Virus record (IMG/VR): IMGVR_UViG_3300042868_002103
Span: 1-26,113 of that record
Length of the DNA: 26,113 nucleotides
Reading direction: 5' to 3' (one strand)
Source: a virus
The first letter of the stretch is position 1; the number at the start of each line of letters is the position of its first letter. Below are positions 1 to 7,400 of the stretch, one piece after another. The notes beneath the pieces were generated by a model. That model was not told the origin of the DNA. It saw only the letters and a program-made list of their open reading frames with translations, and searched no databases. The translations under genes and the position numbers were made by a program.

Positions 1-801
1 TTCTTTTTGTTTATATACTTTGAAAACACTTTCTAGTAATGAATTACCAAACGGATAGTTATTGTCTAGGCCTTCTGATAGGCTGATATGTACAACATTT
101 TTAGCATCAACTGTGATTTCATTTGATTGATTACCAAAGCGTGTACCTGGCGGTTGAGCTGCTGATCCTACCATACCACGTCCAAACCCGCCACCCGATG
201 TATATGAACTTACACCGCTAGGTGCTGTGTTAGTTGTACCATGAGGTGTTACCGCCACCATTTCTTTAAAATTAAAGTTAATGTCACGAATCACATATTG
301 CTCTGGAATTTTACCTTCGCTTTCGTTTACAATGATTTTGCTTACTTTGGCTGCATCAACAAATAACCATTTTTTAGTTTCTGGATCTCTTAGGAAAAAA
401 CAATCGCCATACTTAAACGTGTTACGAACAATTTTAAAAATACGTGTTTCAAATTGTTGTTGTTTAGTCCATTTTTGAAGTGCGTCTTTGATTAACTTAA
501 CTTCAGTACCAGTTGGTTGGCCGCGGAAGAATGTGTGAAATGGTGTGGCATTTTCTTTGTCTTTTTGTGTACAGAATTCTGCCAAAATATCTAAGGCAGC
601 ATTAACTTCACTGTCCATGTCCATAGTGTCATATTGCATATAACGTTCAACACGATTTGGAGTACCAGCATACACATCAGGTAAGAAACTTGAATAGTTA
701 GCACGAGCCGGGCCAGCACGGCCTCTAGAACTACCAACCGGACTTAATGATCCGCCTTGGTTGTTAATATTAACTGGTGTAAAATGTTTTTTCCAACTCA
801 T
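1..801 (-). CDS. 20: Portal vertex protein gp20 (3' end outside window)
   Basis: The reading frame is open from the ATG at 801 down to base 1 (267 codons, no stop), so the C-terminal part is missing. The protein starts MSWKKHFTPV and contains YSSFLPDVYAGTPNRVERY followed by MDMDSEVNAALDILAEFCTQ, the N-terminal signature of T4-like portal proteins. Further in come GDCFFLRDPETKKWLFVDA and the start of the portal core. The portal is a dodecameric ring at one head vertex; it nucleates prohead assembly, passes DNA during packaging and joins the tail. The 21-nt gap after the tape-measure candidate holds AGGA seven bases before the ATG, so the two genes are probably cotranscribed. A Gly/Ser-rich stretch (about residues 195-215) is a likely flexible loop. 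Identification is by recognition of the family; T4 gp20 is 524 residues, so roughly half is here. Confidence 0.93.
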   Translation of the reverse strand, partial: MSWKKHFTPVNINNQGGSLSPVGSSRGRAGPARANYSSFLPDVYAGTPNRVERYMQYDTMDMDSEVNAALDILAEFCTQKDKENATPFHTFFRGQPTGTEVKLIKDALQKWTKQQQFETRIFKIVRNTFKYGDCFFLRDPETKKWLFVDAAKVSKIIVNESEGKIPEQYVIRDINFNFKEMVAVTPHGTTNTAPSGVSSYTSGGGFGRGMVGSAAQPPGTRFGNQSNEITVDAKNVVHISLSEGLDNNYPFGNSLLESVFKVYKQKE

Positions 802-822
802 AAGTAATCCTATGTTGTTGAA

Positions 823-3390
823 TTAGATTGATTTGAGTAAATCATTACTCATTGCCTGTACTGCTGATAGTTGGCGTGTTTCTAATTCAAACTGTCCTTT
901 GTTAACAGCTATTAATTGTTCTAGTTTAGTATTTAAGCTAGACAATAGGCTTTCAGCTGATTCTTGAGCAGGAGCTGGTTTAGATCCTTTTCTCTCTTCT
1001 TCAGTTTTTTTAGCATCATCTTCTTTTTTCTCTGCGGCTGTTTTGGCTTCAACTGCGGCTTTTTTAGCTTCTTCTGCTGAAGTAATTACCGCTTTAGTTC
1101 CATCAGTTGATGCCGGTAATATTCCACTTTTTTGTGCTCTGAGTTCAGAGGCCAATAGTGCCGTTGGATCAGATGTACCGTAATCTAATTGTGCTTTTTC
1201 TTCTTTGGCTGAAATTTCTTTTTTATTGGCATCATCTAATTTTCCAGCGTGCCCTTGTTTGATTCCTAATAGCCGTTGATCAATACTAGCCGCGGCTTGA
1301 TCTCGTTTTTGTTGTTTTGTATCAGCATTTCTTTCGTGGGCTAATTTTGCACGTTCTGCATCTCTAGCCGTTTCTCGCCCGTCAAGGATAGCTTGTTCAG
1401 CTTTAACCCCCTCTCTGGCGGCCTTGACAGCGTCACTGCCTCCAAACAAGCTGGCAATTTTTTCAGCTATCATTAGGTAGATGTCTAGTAATCCTAAACC
1501 AAAACGTTTTATATTATCGCCAACTGCCTGTAAGGCTGTACCAAAACTCTCACCACCGTCATACAATCCTTTGAATATCAATATCAATGATGCAGCAACA
1601 ATGGCTAATGGAAGGAAGGGAGCAACAGCTGCCCATGTTGCTGCGGCTAAGGCTGTAAGTCCACCGCTGGATATAAACAGCAATCCGGTTTGGACCCCAA
1701 TCATGACATTCCTGGCTAGTTCTAATCCTTTAGTTATCAACATTTGACCGTGCGTTAGCAAGAACAAAGTACCTAGAGCAGCCATGATCGGCACAAGATT
1801 ATCCCAAATATATCCAGCAACACTCATAAAAGGTTTCAGCACATAGTCAACAACTATACCACTGATTAATTGCAGAGCAGGCCATACATATTCTGAAATT
1901 ACGCTGCCTAGTTGTTGGAAAATTGGAAGTATGTCAGCAACTAAAAATCCAGCTATGGTTAGAAATGCCGGATATAAAAATTCAAATGCGGCTTGAATTC
2001 CAGTGGTCAACATACTAAACACTGGCACTAACAAGTTCTGAACGATGTTAGCCAATACAGTAAATGCCGACATCATGGTAGTCAATATACCGCTGTTAGC
2101 CAGTGCCATTTGGAAACTATTGCTAAACTCTGCTAATTTTGCTTTGGCTTCTTCTGTGGCTTTTACCTGACCATCTGTAGTTTTAGCAGAATTAGCGATC
2201 TCTACATTGGATTTTTTAAGTCCGTCGGTATTAATCTGTTGAGTAGCTGCTAATCGATTAACTGTACCGCTTAACTCAGCACTAGCAGCTCCTGCGTATT
2301 TTATATTCTGAAGATTTTTTGCCCCTTCCTGCTTCATCATGTTGTTTAGAGCGTTGCGTTCTTCTAAGGTTACTGCTTCGCCTCGCTGCATTTTTTGATT
2401 CATTCTCTGCAGCATGGCCGCGCTCTGAGGCATCATAGCCATGAGTTTTTGATTTTCGTCTGTAGTAGCTGTGCCAGTAGCCATGATATCTTTGGCAAAT
2501 TCGTCAAGTCCTTTAGGTAGCCCGGTTGTTACAGCAAGAAAACTTTTTCTCACTCCATCACCAAGTCCAGACATAGACGCTTGGAACTGCGCATCTTTTG
2601 CCATTGCAGCCATTTGATCTTCTACCTCCTGACGACTTTTGCCTGTGGCTTTAGCCAATAGATCCATTTCTTTAAGATAACTTTTAGCACCTTCTGCTAA
2701 TTGTGCATTAGATTGTTTACCTTGCTGTCCTTGCAGTCTCATAAGATTACCGTAGCTGGCCAATCCTTGATTAATCTCTTCTGTACCGTATCCTAGAGCG
2801 TATAGATCACTGCCTGTTGCACGCAGAGCTTTTGAAACCTGACCAAATCGTTTAGCACCTTCTTCAGTGGTAGTACCAAATCCTAATAATCCAGCACCGT
2901 TTTTAGCAATCAGCTGACCAAACTTGTCCATGGTCATACCTGCTTGACCTGCTGCTATGGCAAAGTTGTTTACACTGCCACCAAATGTAGCACCGGATGC
3001 TGCTGCTGTTTTAAATGCACCTGTGGTTTTTTCAACCGCTTGGGCAACAGCACTAAACACTGTGCCTAAGATAGGTACTTTGTCAAATACACCGGCAGCA
3101 CTTTCTAAACTATCACCAACATTGGCAAACTGTTTAATGGTATTGGTAAGACCATCGGTAAGTTTGATAAATCCTTTGGTTAGGGATGTTGCTTGTTTTT
3201 CTAAACCAGTTAGAGATTTACCAGATTCTTTGATTTTTTTAGGATCAAGAGCTGCACCTCCGCCACCACCGCTACCGCCACCACCTCCGCCTTTCATAGC
3301 TTTTAAGATAGCCTGCAGAGTTGCTTCAGTAGCAGCATTTTTTGCTTCTACGGTACCGACTCCTGGGATGTCTATGAATACTGATGCCAT
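823..3390 (-). CDS. Probable tail tape measure protein
   Basis: This is an 855-residue protein. It has a short N-terminal segment (IDIPGVGTVEAKNAATEATL), a glycine linker at residues 34-45, and a mostly helical part (about 50-420) with motifs such as AAGQAGMTMDKFGQLI that recall tape measure N-termini. A long block of hydrophobic helices follows (about 430-610), and the tail is highly charged and Ala/Lys/Glu-rich (about 640-835). Length, composition and helix block are those of a tape measure, which sets tail length and is ejected with the DNA. T4's own tape measure is gp29 (590 aa); I do not see direct gp29 similarity, so the call rests on architecture and on the neighbouring gp26/gp51 genes, whose T4 counterparts act in hub/tape assembly. 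The minus-strand start has CAGGA about nine bases upstream and a late-type box at 3446-3439. It could be another large virion protein. Confidence 0.62.
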   Translation of the reverse strand: MASVFIDIPGVGTVEAKNAATEATLQAILKAMKGGGGGGSGGGGGAALDPKKIKESGKSLTGLEKQATSLTKGFIKLTDGLTNTIKQFANVGDSLESAAGVFDKVPILGTVFSAVAQAVEKTTGAFKTAAASGATFGGSVNNFAIAAGQAGMTMDKFGQLIAKNGAGLLGFGTTTEEGAKRFGQVSKALRATGSDLYALGYGTEEINQGLASYGNLMRLQGQQGKQSNAQLAEGAKSYLKEMDLLAKATGKSRQEVEDQMAAMAKDAQFQASMSGLGDGVRKSFLAVTTGLPKGLDEFAKDIMATGTATTDENQKLMAMMPQSAAMLQRMNQKMQRGEAVTLEERNALNNMMKQEGAKNLQNIKYAGAASAELSGTVNRLAATQQINTDGLKKSNVEIANSAKTTDGQVKATEEAKAKLAEFSNSFQMALANSGILTTMMSAFTVLANIVQNLLVPVFSMLTTGIQAAFEFLYPAFLTIAGFLVADILPIFQQLGSVISEYVWPALQLISGIVVDYVLKPFMSVAGYIWDNLVPIMAALGTLFLLTHGQMLITKGLELARNVMIGVQTGLLFISSGGLTALAAATWAAVAPFLPLAIVAASLILIFKGLYDGGESFGTALQAVGDNIKRFGLGLLDIYLMIAEKIASLFGGSDAVKAAREGVKAEQAILDGRETARDAERAKLAHERNADTKQQKRDQAAASIDQRLLGIKQGHAGKLDDANKKEISAKEEKAQLDYGTSDPTALLASELRAQKSGILPASTDGTKAVITSAEEAKKAAVEAKTAAEKKEDDAKKTEEERKGSKPAPAQESAESLLSSLNTKLEQLIAVNKGQFELETRQLSAVQAMSNDLLKSI

Positions 3391-3416
3391 TTATTTTTTT
3401 CCTGGTAAAATGCGCA

Positions 3417-3424
3417 TATAAATA
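3417..3424 (+). promoter_or_regulatory. T4-type late promoter, exact TATAAATA, for gp26
   Basis: The box TATAAATA matches the T4 late -10 consensus recognised by gp55-RNA polymerase. It lies 31 bases before the gp26 start codon. Transcription should begin near 3431, giving a leader of about 25 nt. It is mirrored by a minus-strand box at 3446-3439. Confidence 0.75.
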
Positions 3425-3438
3425 CTGTTATATAAATG

Positions 3439-3446
3439 TATTTATC
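3439..3446 (-). promoter_or_regulatory. T4-type late promoter variant (GATAAATA) for the tape-measure/portal genes
   Basis: Read on the minus strand the box is GATAAATA, one base off the late consensus. Transcription should start near 3432, giving a leader of about 42 nt before the ATG at 3390. The box lies inside the leader of the gp26 transcript. Confidence 0.55.
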
Positions 3447-3450
3447 GGAG
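3447..3450 (+). promoter_or_regulatory. Ribosome binding site GGAG that sets the gp26 start
   Basis: GGAG sits five bases before the ATG at 3456. An in-frame ATG at 3384 would add 24 residues, but it lies upstream of the late promoter and has no binding site, so 3456 is the true start. Confidence 0.8.
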
Positions 3451-3455
3451 TAAAA

Positions 3456-4346
3456 ATGAGTGATAATTTAGAGGTGCAACAACCGGAGTTGCCACAAAAT
3501 CCGCAGCCACAGGCTGCTAAAAACCCGTTGTCTAGTTGGTACAGACAACCAAAAATATATGTGTCATTACCAAGCAAGGGAAGATTTTATCCAGCAGGAT
3601 CTTTAGATGTTAGCACCAACGGCGAATATGCTGTGTATGCTATGACCGCTAAAGACGAACTGATGTTTAAAACTCCAGACGCATTGTTAAGTGGCCAATC
3701 AACCGTTGAAATTATCAAAAGTTGTATTCCAGCAATTAAAGATCCTTGGAGCATGCCTAGCATTGATCTTGATTTTGCGTTAATAGCTATCCGCATAGCC
3801 ACTTACGGTGAAAGCATGGAAGTGGGCTGCAAATGTCCAAGTTGTGAAGCTGATAACAGTTATGATGTTAATCTATCTCATTGGATTGGCATGATAGGTC
3901 AATTTAATTATGATGACGTGATCAACGCTGATCCACTGACCATTTATATCAGACCTTATACCTATCAAGAAGTTACAAAAACTTCTATCAAAGCATTAGA
4001 ACAACAACGTATATTCAATATCATCAACGATGATAGTCTCAGCGACGAGGATAAGGTTGACAAGTTTGGCAAGAGCTTTGTTAAAATGACCGAACTCACT
4101 ATTGATATTATCGCTGATACTATCAAAAAAATCGTAACACCGGATGGTGAAACATCAGATAAAGCTCAGATCAAAGAATTTATCAACAACTGTTCAAAAG
4201 ATCTGTTTGATACTATTTCAAACCGTGTGACTTCTATCAAAGAACAGATTGAACTCAAAGCACAGAATGTCAAGTGCAACGAATGTGATCATGAATTTTC
4301 ATTACCGGTTACGATGGATCAATCAAATTTTTTCGCCAAAGGGTAG
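3456..4346 (+). CDS. 26: Baseplate hub assembly protein gp26 (T4_baseplate family), zero-frame product
   Basis: A 296-residue protein starting MSDNLEVQQPELPQN. Recognisable family motifs are YVSLPSKGRFYPAGSL, the segment AKDELMFKTPDALLSG, and SCIPAIKDPWSMPSIDLDFA. Two cysteine pairs, CKCPSC (about residues 125-130) and CNEC (about 276-279), suggest a zinc-ribbon fold interrupted by a helical insert. T4 gp26 is a small protein needed for assembly of the baseplate hub. Here it lies alone with the gp51-like frame on the plus strand between minus-strand genes. The last codons are AAT TTT TTC GCC AAA GGG TAG; the TTT TTC pair forms a -1 slippery site, so a fraction of ribosomes should extend the protein into the next frame. 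T4 gp26 is about 208 aa, so this is a longer member. Confidence 0.85.
   Translation: MSDNLEVQQPELPQNPQPQAAKNPLSSWYRQPKIYVSLPSKGRFYPAGSLDVSTNGEYAVYAMTAKDELMFKTPDALLSGQSTVEIIKSCIPAIKDPWSMPSIDLDFALIAIRIATYGESMEVGCKCPSCEADNSYDVNLSHWIGMIGQFNYDDVINADPLTIYIRPYTYQEVTKTSIKALEQQRIFNIINDDSLSDEDKVDKFGKSFVKMTELTIDIIADTIKKIVTPDGETSDKAQIKEFINNCSKDLFDTISNRVTSIKEQIELKAQNVKCNECDHEFSLPVTMDQSNFFAKG
4328..4334 (+). promoter_or_regulatory. Predicted -1 ribosomal frameshift site, T TTT TTC
   Basis: In the gp26 frame the bases fall as T TTT TTC, a canonical X XXY YYZ heptamer, three codons before the gp26 stop. Slippage by -1 puts the next codon at 4334 (CGC) and continues as RQRVASLALSEILEY into the gp51-like frame, which is open from 4295. 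The fusion would have 293 + 75 = 368 residues. Efficiency cannot be judged from sequence. Confidence 0.72.
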
Positions 4347-4355
4347 CTAGTCTAG

Positions 4356-4397
4356 CCTTGTCTGAAATTTTAGAGTATTCTAAACAGCTAGACAAGG
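4356..4397 (+). promoter_or_regulatory. Hairpin downstream of the frameshift site
   Basis: CCTTGTCT (4356-4363) pairs perfectly with AGACAAGG (4390-4397) across a 26-base loop. The stem starts 21 nt after the slippery heptamer, farther than the usual 5-9 nt spacer. A small GCTA/TAGC hairpin (4346-4356) lies between. It could be a weak frameshift stimulator or chance. Confidence 0.35.
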
Positions 4398-4561
4398 AAG
4401 CAAAAGAAATTAAAAAAGAAATTCTCAAGATGTGTTGGTATATGAGAGGACTAAGTTACTCGGAAGGAATGAATCTAAGTTTTGATGAGCGCCAGATAGT
4501 TGGCGAGATTATCAAAGAAAATCTTGAAACAACTAAAAAATCAGGCCTACCGTTCTTTTAG
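4358..4561 (+). CDS. 51: gp51-like hub/tail assembly protein, probably made as a C-terminal extension of gp26
   Basis: This frame encodes a small, charged helical protein (67 aa from the TTG at 4358, 75 aa from the frameshift point at 4334). The sequence includes KQLDKEAKEIKKEI, then MCWYMRGLSYSEGMNLSFDE and RQIVGEIIKENLETTKK. In T4, gene 51 follows gene 26 directly and encodes a small factor needed for hub assembly; position, size and the pattern of a short acidic/Met-rich segment before a terminal helix support the same role. There is no ATG before residue 26 of the 67-aa form, and the only early start candidate is TTG with a poor binding site, whereas the -1 site in gp26 leads straight in. 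The stop codon overlaps the stop of the converging minus-strand gene by four bases. The gp51 name is by position more than by sequence. Confidence 0.6.
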   Translation: MSEILEYSKQLDKEAKEIKKEILKMCWYMRGLSYSEGMNLSFDERQIVGEIIKENLETTKKSGLPFF

Positions 4562-6201
4562 AATGCGGGCTTGAGTTCTTTGGTCAGTTTGACCTTTACT
4601 TTTCCAATAACTTCGTCACCAGCTTTCTTGATTTCAGCAGCTAATGTGTTGATATCAACCTTGCCAGTGGGTGTAGTATCAGCTGTTGGTTCGTCTGATG
4701 CAGGTTCAGCGGCTGTTGATGTTGCAGCTACGCTTTGATCTGATGTAGCATCTTGTTCAGGAGCAGTGTCTGTAGCATCATCAGAAGCAGCTGGCTGTGC
4801 TGGCGTTGCTAACTTCATAGAGTCGTAAACACTGTTGATCACCTCAGCGTCAACTCCTTGATCTTTCAATAGTTTGTAAACAGCATCGCTGTCTGTGGGA
4901 CTGCCAGCTTTGGTCCAAGCAGTACGCAGTTTGTCTGAGGTAGTTTTGTTAGTAAGATTTTTACCAACCTGTTTGAGTTTGTCACCTACTACACCCGCAG
5001 CACCTTTTACTCCACCTTTTACTGCTGCACCTAATTTGTTTAGGAATGCCGGAGCTTCTGTTAGTTCTTGTGCTGCTATGCGATTAAACAGTAGATAAAC
5101 TTGCCCTTCACTTAGTGGACGAGCCTGTACATAATAACTTTCTTTAGCAGCGTTGCCGGCTGCTTGTCCTGCTAGTGCTGATGCTACTGGAGTAATTACC
5201 TGTTGTAAAGTTGTTATACCTTTTATAGCATCAGCGATAGGTGCTGCTGTTTCACCTGCTTTGGCTGCTGCTGCTATAACTGCCTGTTGATATGACGGGT
5301 CTGCAACTTTTTGTATTAACGCATCTATTCCTGTTTGTGCGGCTTTCATAGCTTTGTTAGCTGGGCTGTTAGGATCCATTAGCGCATCAATCCCGCCTGC
5401 TGGCGTCGCGTTAGCGTCTAACCATTTTTGCACAAGATTATCATACGCTTGACTATCTTTAGGCAACATATTAAATTTTTGTGCCATAGGTGTGCCGGCA
5501 TTGACTGTTATTACGTGTACTTCTCTGCCCTGTTGGATATTAGCCAGAGTATCTTTAAGTAACCCAGCAACTTTAGCCACGGCGGCTGCAGTTAATCCTG
5601 CTGTAAGTCCAGCAGTACCTCCACGTCCAACTGCTGTGGATAGATCTTCACCTTTTAATAATCTGTCTGCGATATTAACAATACCTACAGCAACTCCTGT
5701 ACCTGTACCAATTGCTAGAGCACCAGCTGCTATACCACCTGCGGCAGCAACGCCTAACGCAGCAGCGATAGATCCAACTATGGCCAACAGGAATTTCTGC
5801 ATGGCAGGATTTTTCTCAGCATACTCTGCATACTTGTCAATGGCTGCAATAACTTTACTATCCGGATTAGCAGCACGTATTTTATTTTTTAATTCTTTAA
5901 ATTTAGCATCAGCTGCTGCCACAGGCGCTGATTTTTTAAGCATAGCTCCAAACTTATTAAACCATGCGTCACTGATTGTACCAGCAGCGTCTTTGCCTTT
6001 GCCCAGCAGTGTACGATTTTTACCTGTAGCACTAGCACCTTTTTCAACATCAGCAAACATCTGCATAATTTGATCTGTACTAAGGGCTGCTTCGCATAGT
6101 GTAGGATGTATTTCTCTTTCCCAAGTTTCAAAATACTGATCTTTTAGACCAAGCGTTTCAAATAATGGTGATCGTGATTCTAGTAGTTTTTGAATTTTCA
6201 T
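4558..6201 (-). CDS. Ala/Gly-rich virion-type protein of unknown function, hydrophobic centre
   Basis: I do not recognise a named family. The 547-residue protein begins MKIQKLLESRSPLFETLG, has a charged helical part to about residue 135, a strongly hydrophobic Ala/Gly/Ile/Val region at about 137-178 (two possible membrane helices) and a second one at about 192-216. A long Ala-rich part follows, then a Pro/Ser/Thr/Asp-rich linker (about 470-515), ending in a lysine-rich tail. Starting one base after the stop of the preceding gene (…CTA TAA T ATG), it is probably translationally coupled. The N-terminus (MK, hydrophobic residues, then LE at 7-8) resembles capsid-targeting peptides cut by the T4 prohead protease; LFE at 13-15 is a second possible site. 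With hydrophobic helices it could be an internal or ejected virion protein; this is inference. Confidence 0.75.
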   Translation of the reverse strand: MKIQKLLESRSPLFETLGLKDQYFETWEREIHPTLCEAALSTDQIMQMFADVEKGASATGKNRTLLGKGKDAAGTISDAWFNKFGAMLKKSAPVAAADAKFKELKNKIRAANPDSKVIAAIDKYAEYAEKNPAMQKFLLAIVGSIAAALGVAAAGGIAAGALAIGTGTGVAVGIVNIADRLLKGEDLSTAVGRGGTAGLTAGLTAAAVAKVAGLLKDTLANIQQGREVHVITVNAGTPMAQKFNMLPKDSQAYDNLVQKWLDANATPAGGIDALMDPNSPANKAMKAAQTGIDALIQKVADPSYQQAVIAAAAKAGETAAPIADAIKGITTLQQVITPVASALAGQAAGNAAKESYYVQARPLSEGQVYLLFNRIAAQELTEAPAFLNKLGAAVKGGVKGAAGVVGDKLKQVGKNLTNKTTSDKLRTAWTKAGSPTDSDAVYKLLKDQGVDAEVINSVYDSMKLATPAQPAASDDATDTAPEQDATSDQSVAATSTAAEPASDEPTADTTPTGKVDINTLAAEIKKAGDEVIGKVKVKLTKELKPAF

Positions 6202-6202
6202 A

Positions 6203-7126
6203 TTATAGCATCGCGTATAGTTGTTTTTTCTGCTCAGGATTGAGTTTGGCCAATTGTTTTTCTATGCCCTGCGGTATACCATCAGCACTGATTTTTTCAT
6301 ATTCAGCGCCAGTAATACCAGAAGCTACTCCTCGTCCTATGGCTTTAAGCGCACTGCCAATTCCACCTTGTTTAGTTTGTTGTGTGCTGCCAGCACTGTC
6401 TGCAGATGTTGCTGCTGGTTGAACACCAGATCGTGCAGCATCTTGGGCAGCAGCTAAGAAAGCCGCATCTAATTGATTACCGGCTAGAGCTTCGTATACT
6501 CCTGCTGCTAGTTTTTGTGTGGGTAAAGTTTTTTTAGCAGCACGTTGTACACGTAGACGCTGTGCATTAGGAGTTTGGCTAACCTGTCCAGCGACTTTGC
6601 CACCTGTTTGTGGTTTAGCAGGCGGAGCCTGCGTTGCGGCAGCAGGATCACTAGTGCCTTTTACAGCAGCAGTAGCTTGATCAGCGGGTGTTTGTTTGCC
6701 TAATTCTGCTTGAGCACCCTGTACAGCACCCTTGGCCACATCAGCTACACCTTTGCCTAGAGTTTTAGCAGCACCGGCCACAGCACCTCCAGCAGCTTTA
6801 ACTCCGCCAATGATTTTTTGACCAGAGGCTTTGAGTTGATCTCCAGCACTGGGAGTATTTTTAATAGCTGTCTCAGCACCCTGCGTGGGAATACCTTTGG
6901 ATTTTAAAAAGGCCAACACAGCGTCCACTTCAGCAGTACCACCAGTACGTCCTAGATAGCGTTGGAATTCTTTTTTAAGTTGATTGGCATGGTCACCTGT
7001 TTCTAACTTGCCCTGTGCAGTACCACTGCCTAGTTTAGACAACGCCTTGTTACCTAATTTAGATAACATGCCCATAGGTGCTTCTTGTACTTGTGTTGAT
7101 TCTACTAGAATGTCTGAGATTTTCAT
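6203..7126 (-). CDS. Ala/Gly/Gln-rich virion-type protein of unknown function
   Basis: A 307-residue protein starting MKISDILVESTQVQEAPMG. I chose the ATG at 7126 because GGAAT lies about ten bases upstream; a TTG at 7132 would add only two residues. The protein is low in complexity: Lys/Gly/Ala repeats such as GGVKAAGGAVAGAAKTLGKG (about 120-140), a Pro/Ala/Gln linker (about 155-185), a basic patch (RLRVQRAAKK), and a C-terminus KLNPEQKKQLYAML. Its first nine residues parallel those of the next gene, and of T4 internal-protein targeting peptides (MK…hydrophobic-x-E). The gene is first in a two-gene unit with a late-type promoter box at 7162-7155. No enzyme motif is visible. Internal head protein or tail accessory protein are the reasonable guesses. 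Confidence 0.72.
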   Translation of the reverse strand: MKISDILVESTQVQEAPMGMLSKLGNKALSKLGSGTAQGKLETGDHANQLKKEFQRYLGRTGGTAEVDAVLAFLKSKGIPTQGAETAIKNTPSAGDQLKASGQKIIGGVKAAGGAVAGAAKTLGKGVADVAKGAVQGAQAELGKQTPADQATAAVKGTSDPAAATQAPPAKPQTGGKVAGQVSQTPNAQRLRVQRAAKKTLPTQKLAAGVYEALAGNQLDAAFLAAAQDAARSGVQPAATSADSAGSTQQTKQGGIGSALKAIGRGVASGITGAEYEKISADGIPQGIEKQLAKLNPEQKKQLYAML

Positions 7127-7154
7127 TGACAATTATTCCACATTGTATAAGAGA

Positions 7155-7162
7155 TATTTATT
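7155..7162 (-). promoter_or_regulatory. Late promoter variant (AATAAATA) for the two Ala-rich genes
   Basis: The minus-strand sequence is GAATAAATATC, one base off TATAAATA, placed 28 bases before the ATG at 7126. This gives a leader of about 22 nt with a GGAAT binding site. Confidence 0.5.
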
Positions 7163-7178
7163 CTTAATTACCGCTACA

Positions 7179-7200
7179 ACGAGCTAAAGCTCGTTTGCTT
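7179..7200 (+). terminator. Hairpin plus T-rich tail, terminator-like on plus strand
   Basis: ACGAGCT-AA-AGCTCGT (7179-7194) is a perfect inverted repeat followed by TTGCTTTTT. It would end a plus-strand transcript, but no plus-strand gene lies just before it, so its client is unknown. Confidence 0.35.
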
Positions 7201-7206
7201 TTTCGC

Positions 7207-7222
7207 GCTTCGCGCTCGAAGC
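7207..7222. repeat. Inverted repeat GCTTCG-CGCT-CGAAGC
   Basis: A six-base-pair stem with a four-base loop, 12 bases after the preceding hairpin; followed by ACTTTTCTTTCTT on the plus strand. Together they look like a tandem terminator or two adjacent RNA hairpins. Confidence 0.45.
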
Positions 7223-7285
7223 ACTTTTCTTTCTTCTTGAATTATCTAAGTTGTGAAAGATATGATATATTTGTGATATCACTAT

Positions 7286-7300
7286 AAATGCGAAGCATTT
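7286..7300. repeat. Inverted repeat AAATGC-GAA-GCATTT
   Basis: A perfect six-base-pair stem with a triloop, overlapping the late-like TATAAATG box at 7283-7290. Confidence 0.4.
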
Positions 7301-7327
7301 TAGCATTATCTAGATTATTCAGTCACA

Positions 7328-7348
7328 CTTAGCCCTGAGCGGGCTAAG
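7328..7348. repeat. Inverted repeat CTTAGCCC-TGAGC-GGGCTAAG
   Basis: A perfect eight-base-pair stem with a five-base loop, the most stable single hairpin in the intergenic region. No T-run follows on either strand, so it is not a standard terminator. Confidence 0.55.
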
Positions 7349-7400
7349 AAAATGTACATTATCTGAGTTACACAGTACACAATAGCATTACAACATTACA

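Noticed and set aside
3384-3455. 24-residue N-terminal extension of gp26 from the ATG at 3384
   Set aside because: It begins upstream of the late promoter, lacks a binding site, and the GGAG at 3447 clearly marks the ATG at 3456.
5492-6073. 193-codon plus-strand frame opposite the Ala-rich gene
   Set aside because: Pro/Ala-rich shadow of a GC-rich, Ala-coding minus-strand gene; no start signal and no recognisable protein. The same holds for plus-strand frames at 1481-1747, 2957-3421 and 9274-9612.
7127-7132. TTG start at 7132 for the 307-aa protein
   Set aside because: The ATG at 7126 has a GGAAT site about ten bases upstream and gives the MKISDIL start paralleling the neighbour.
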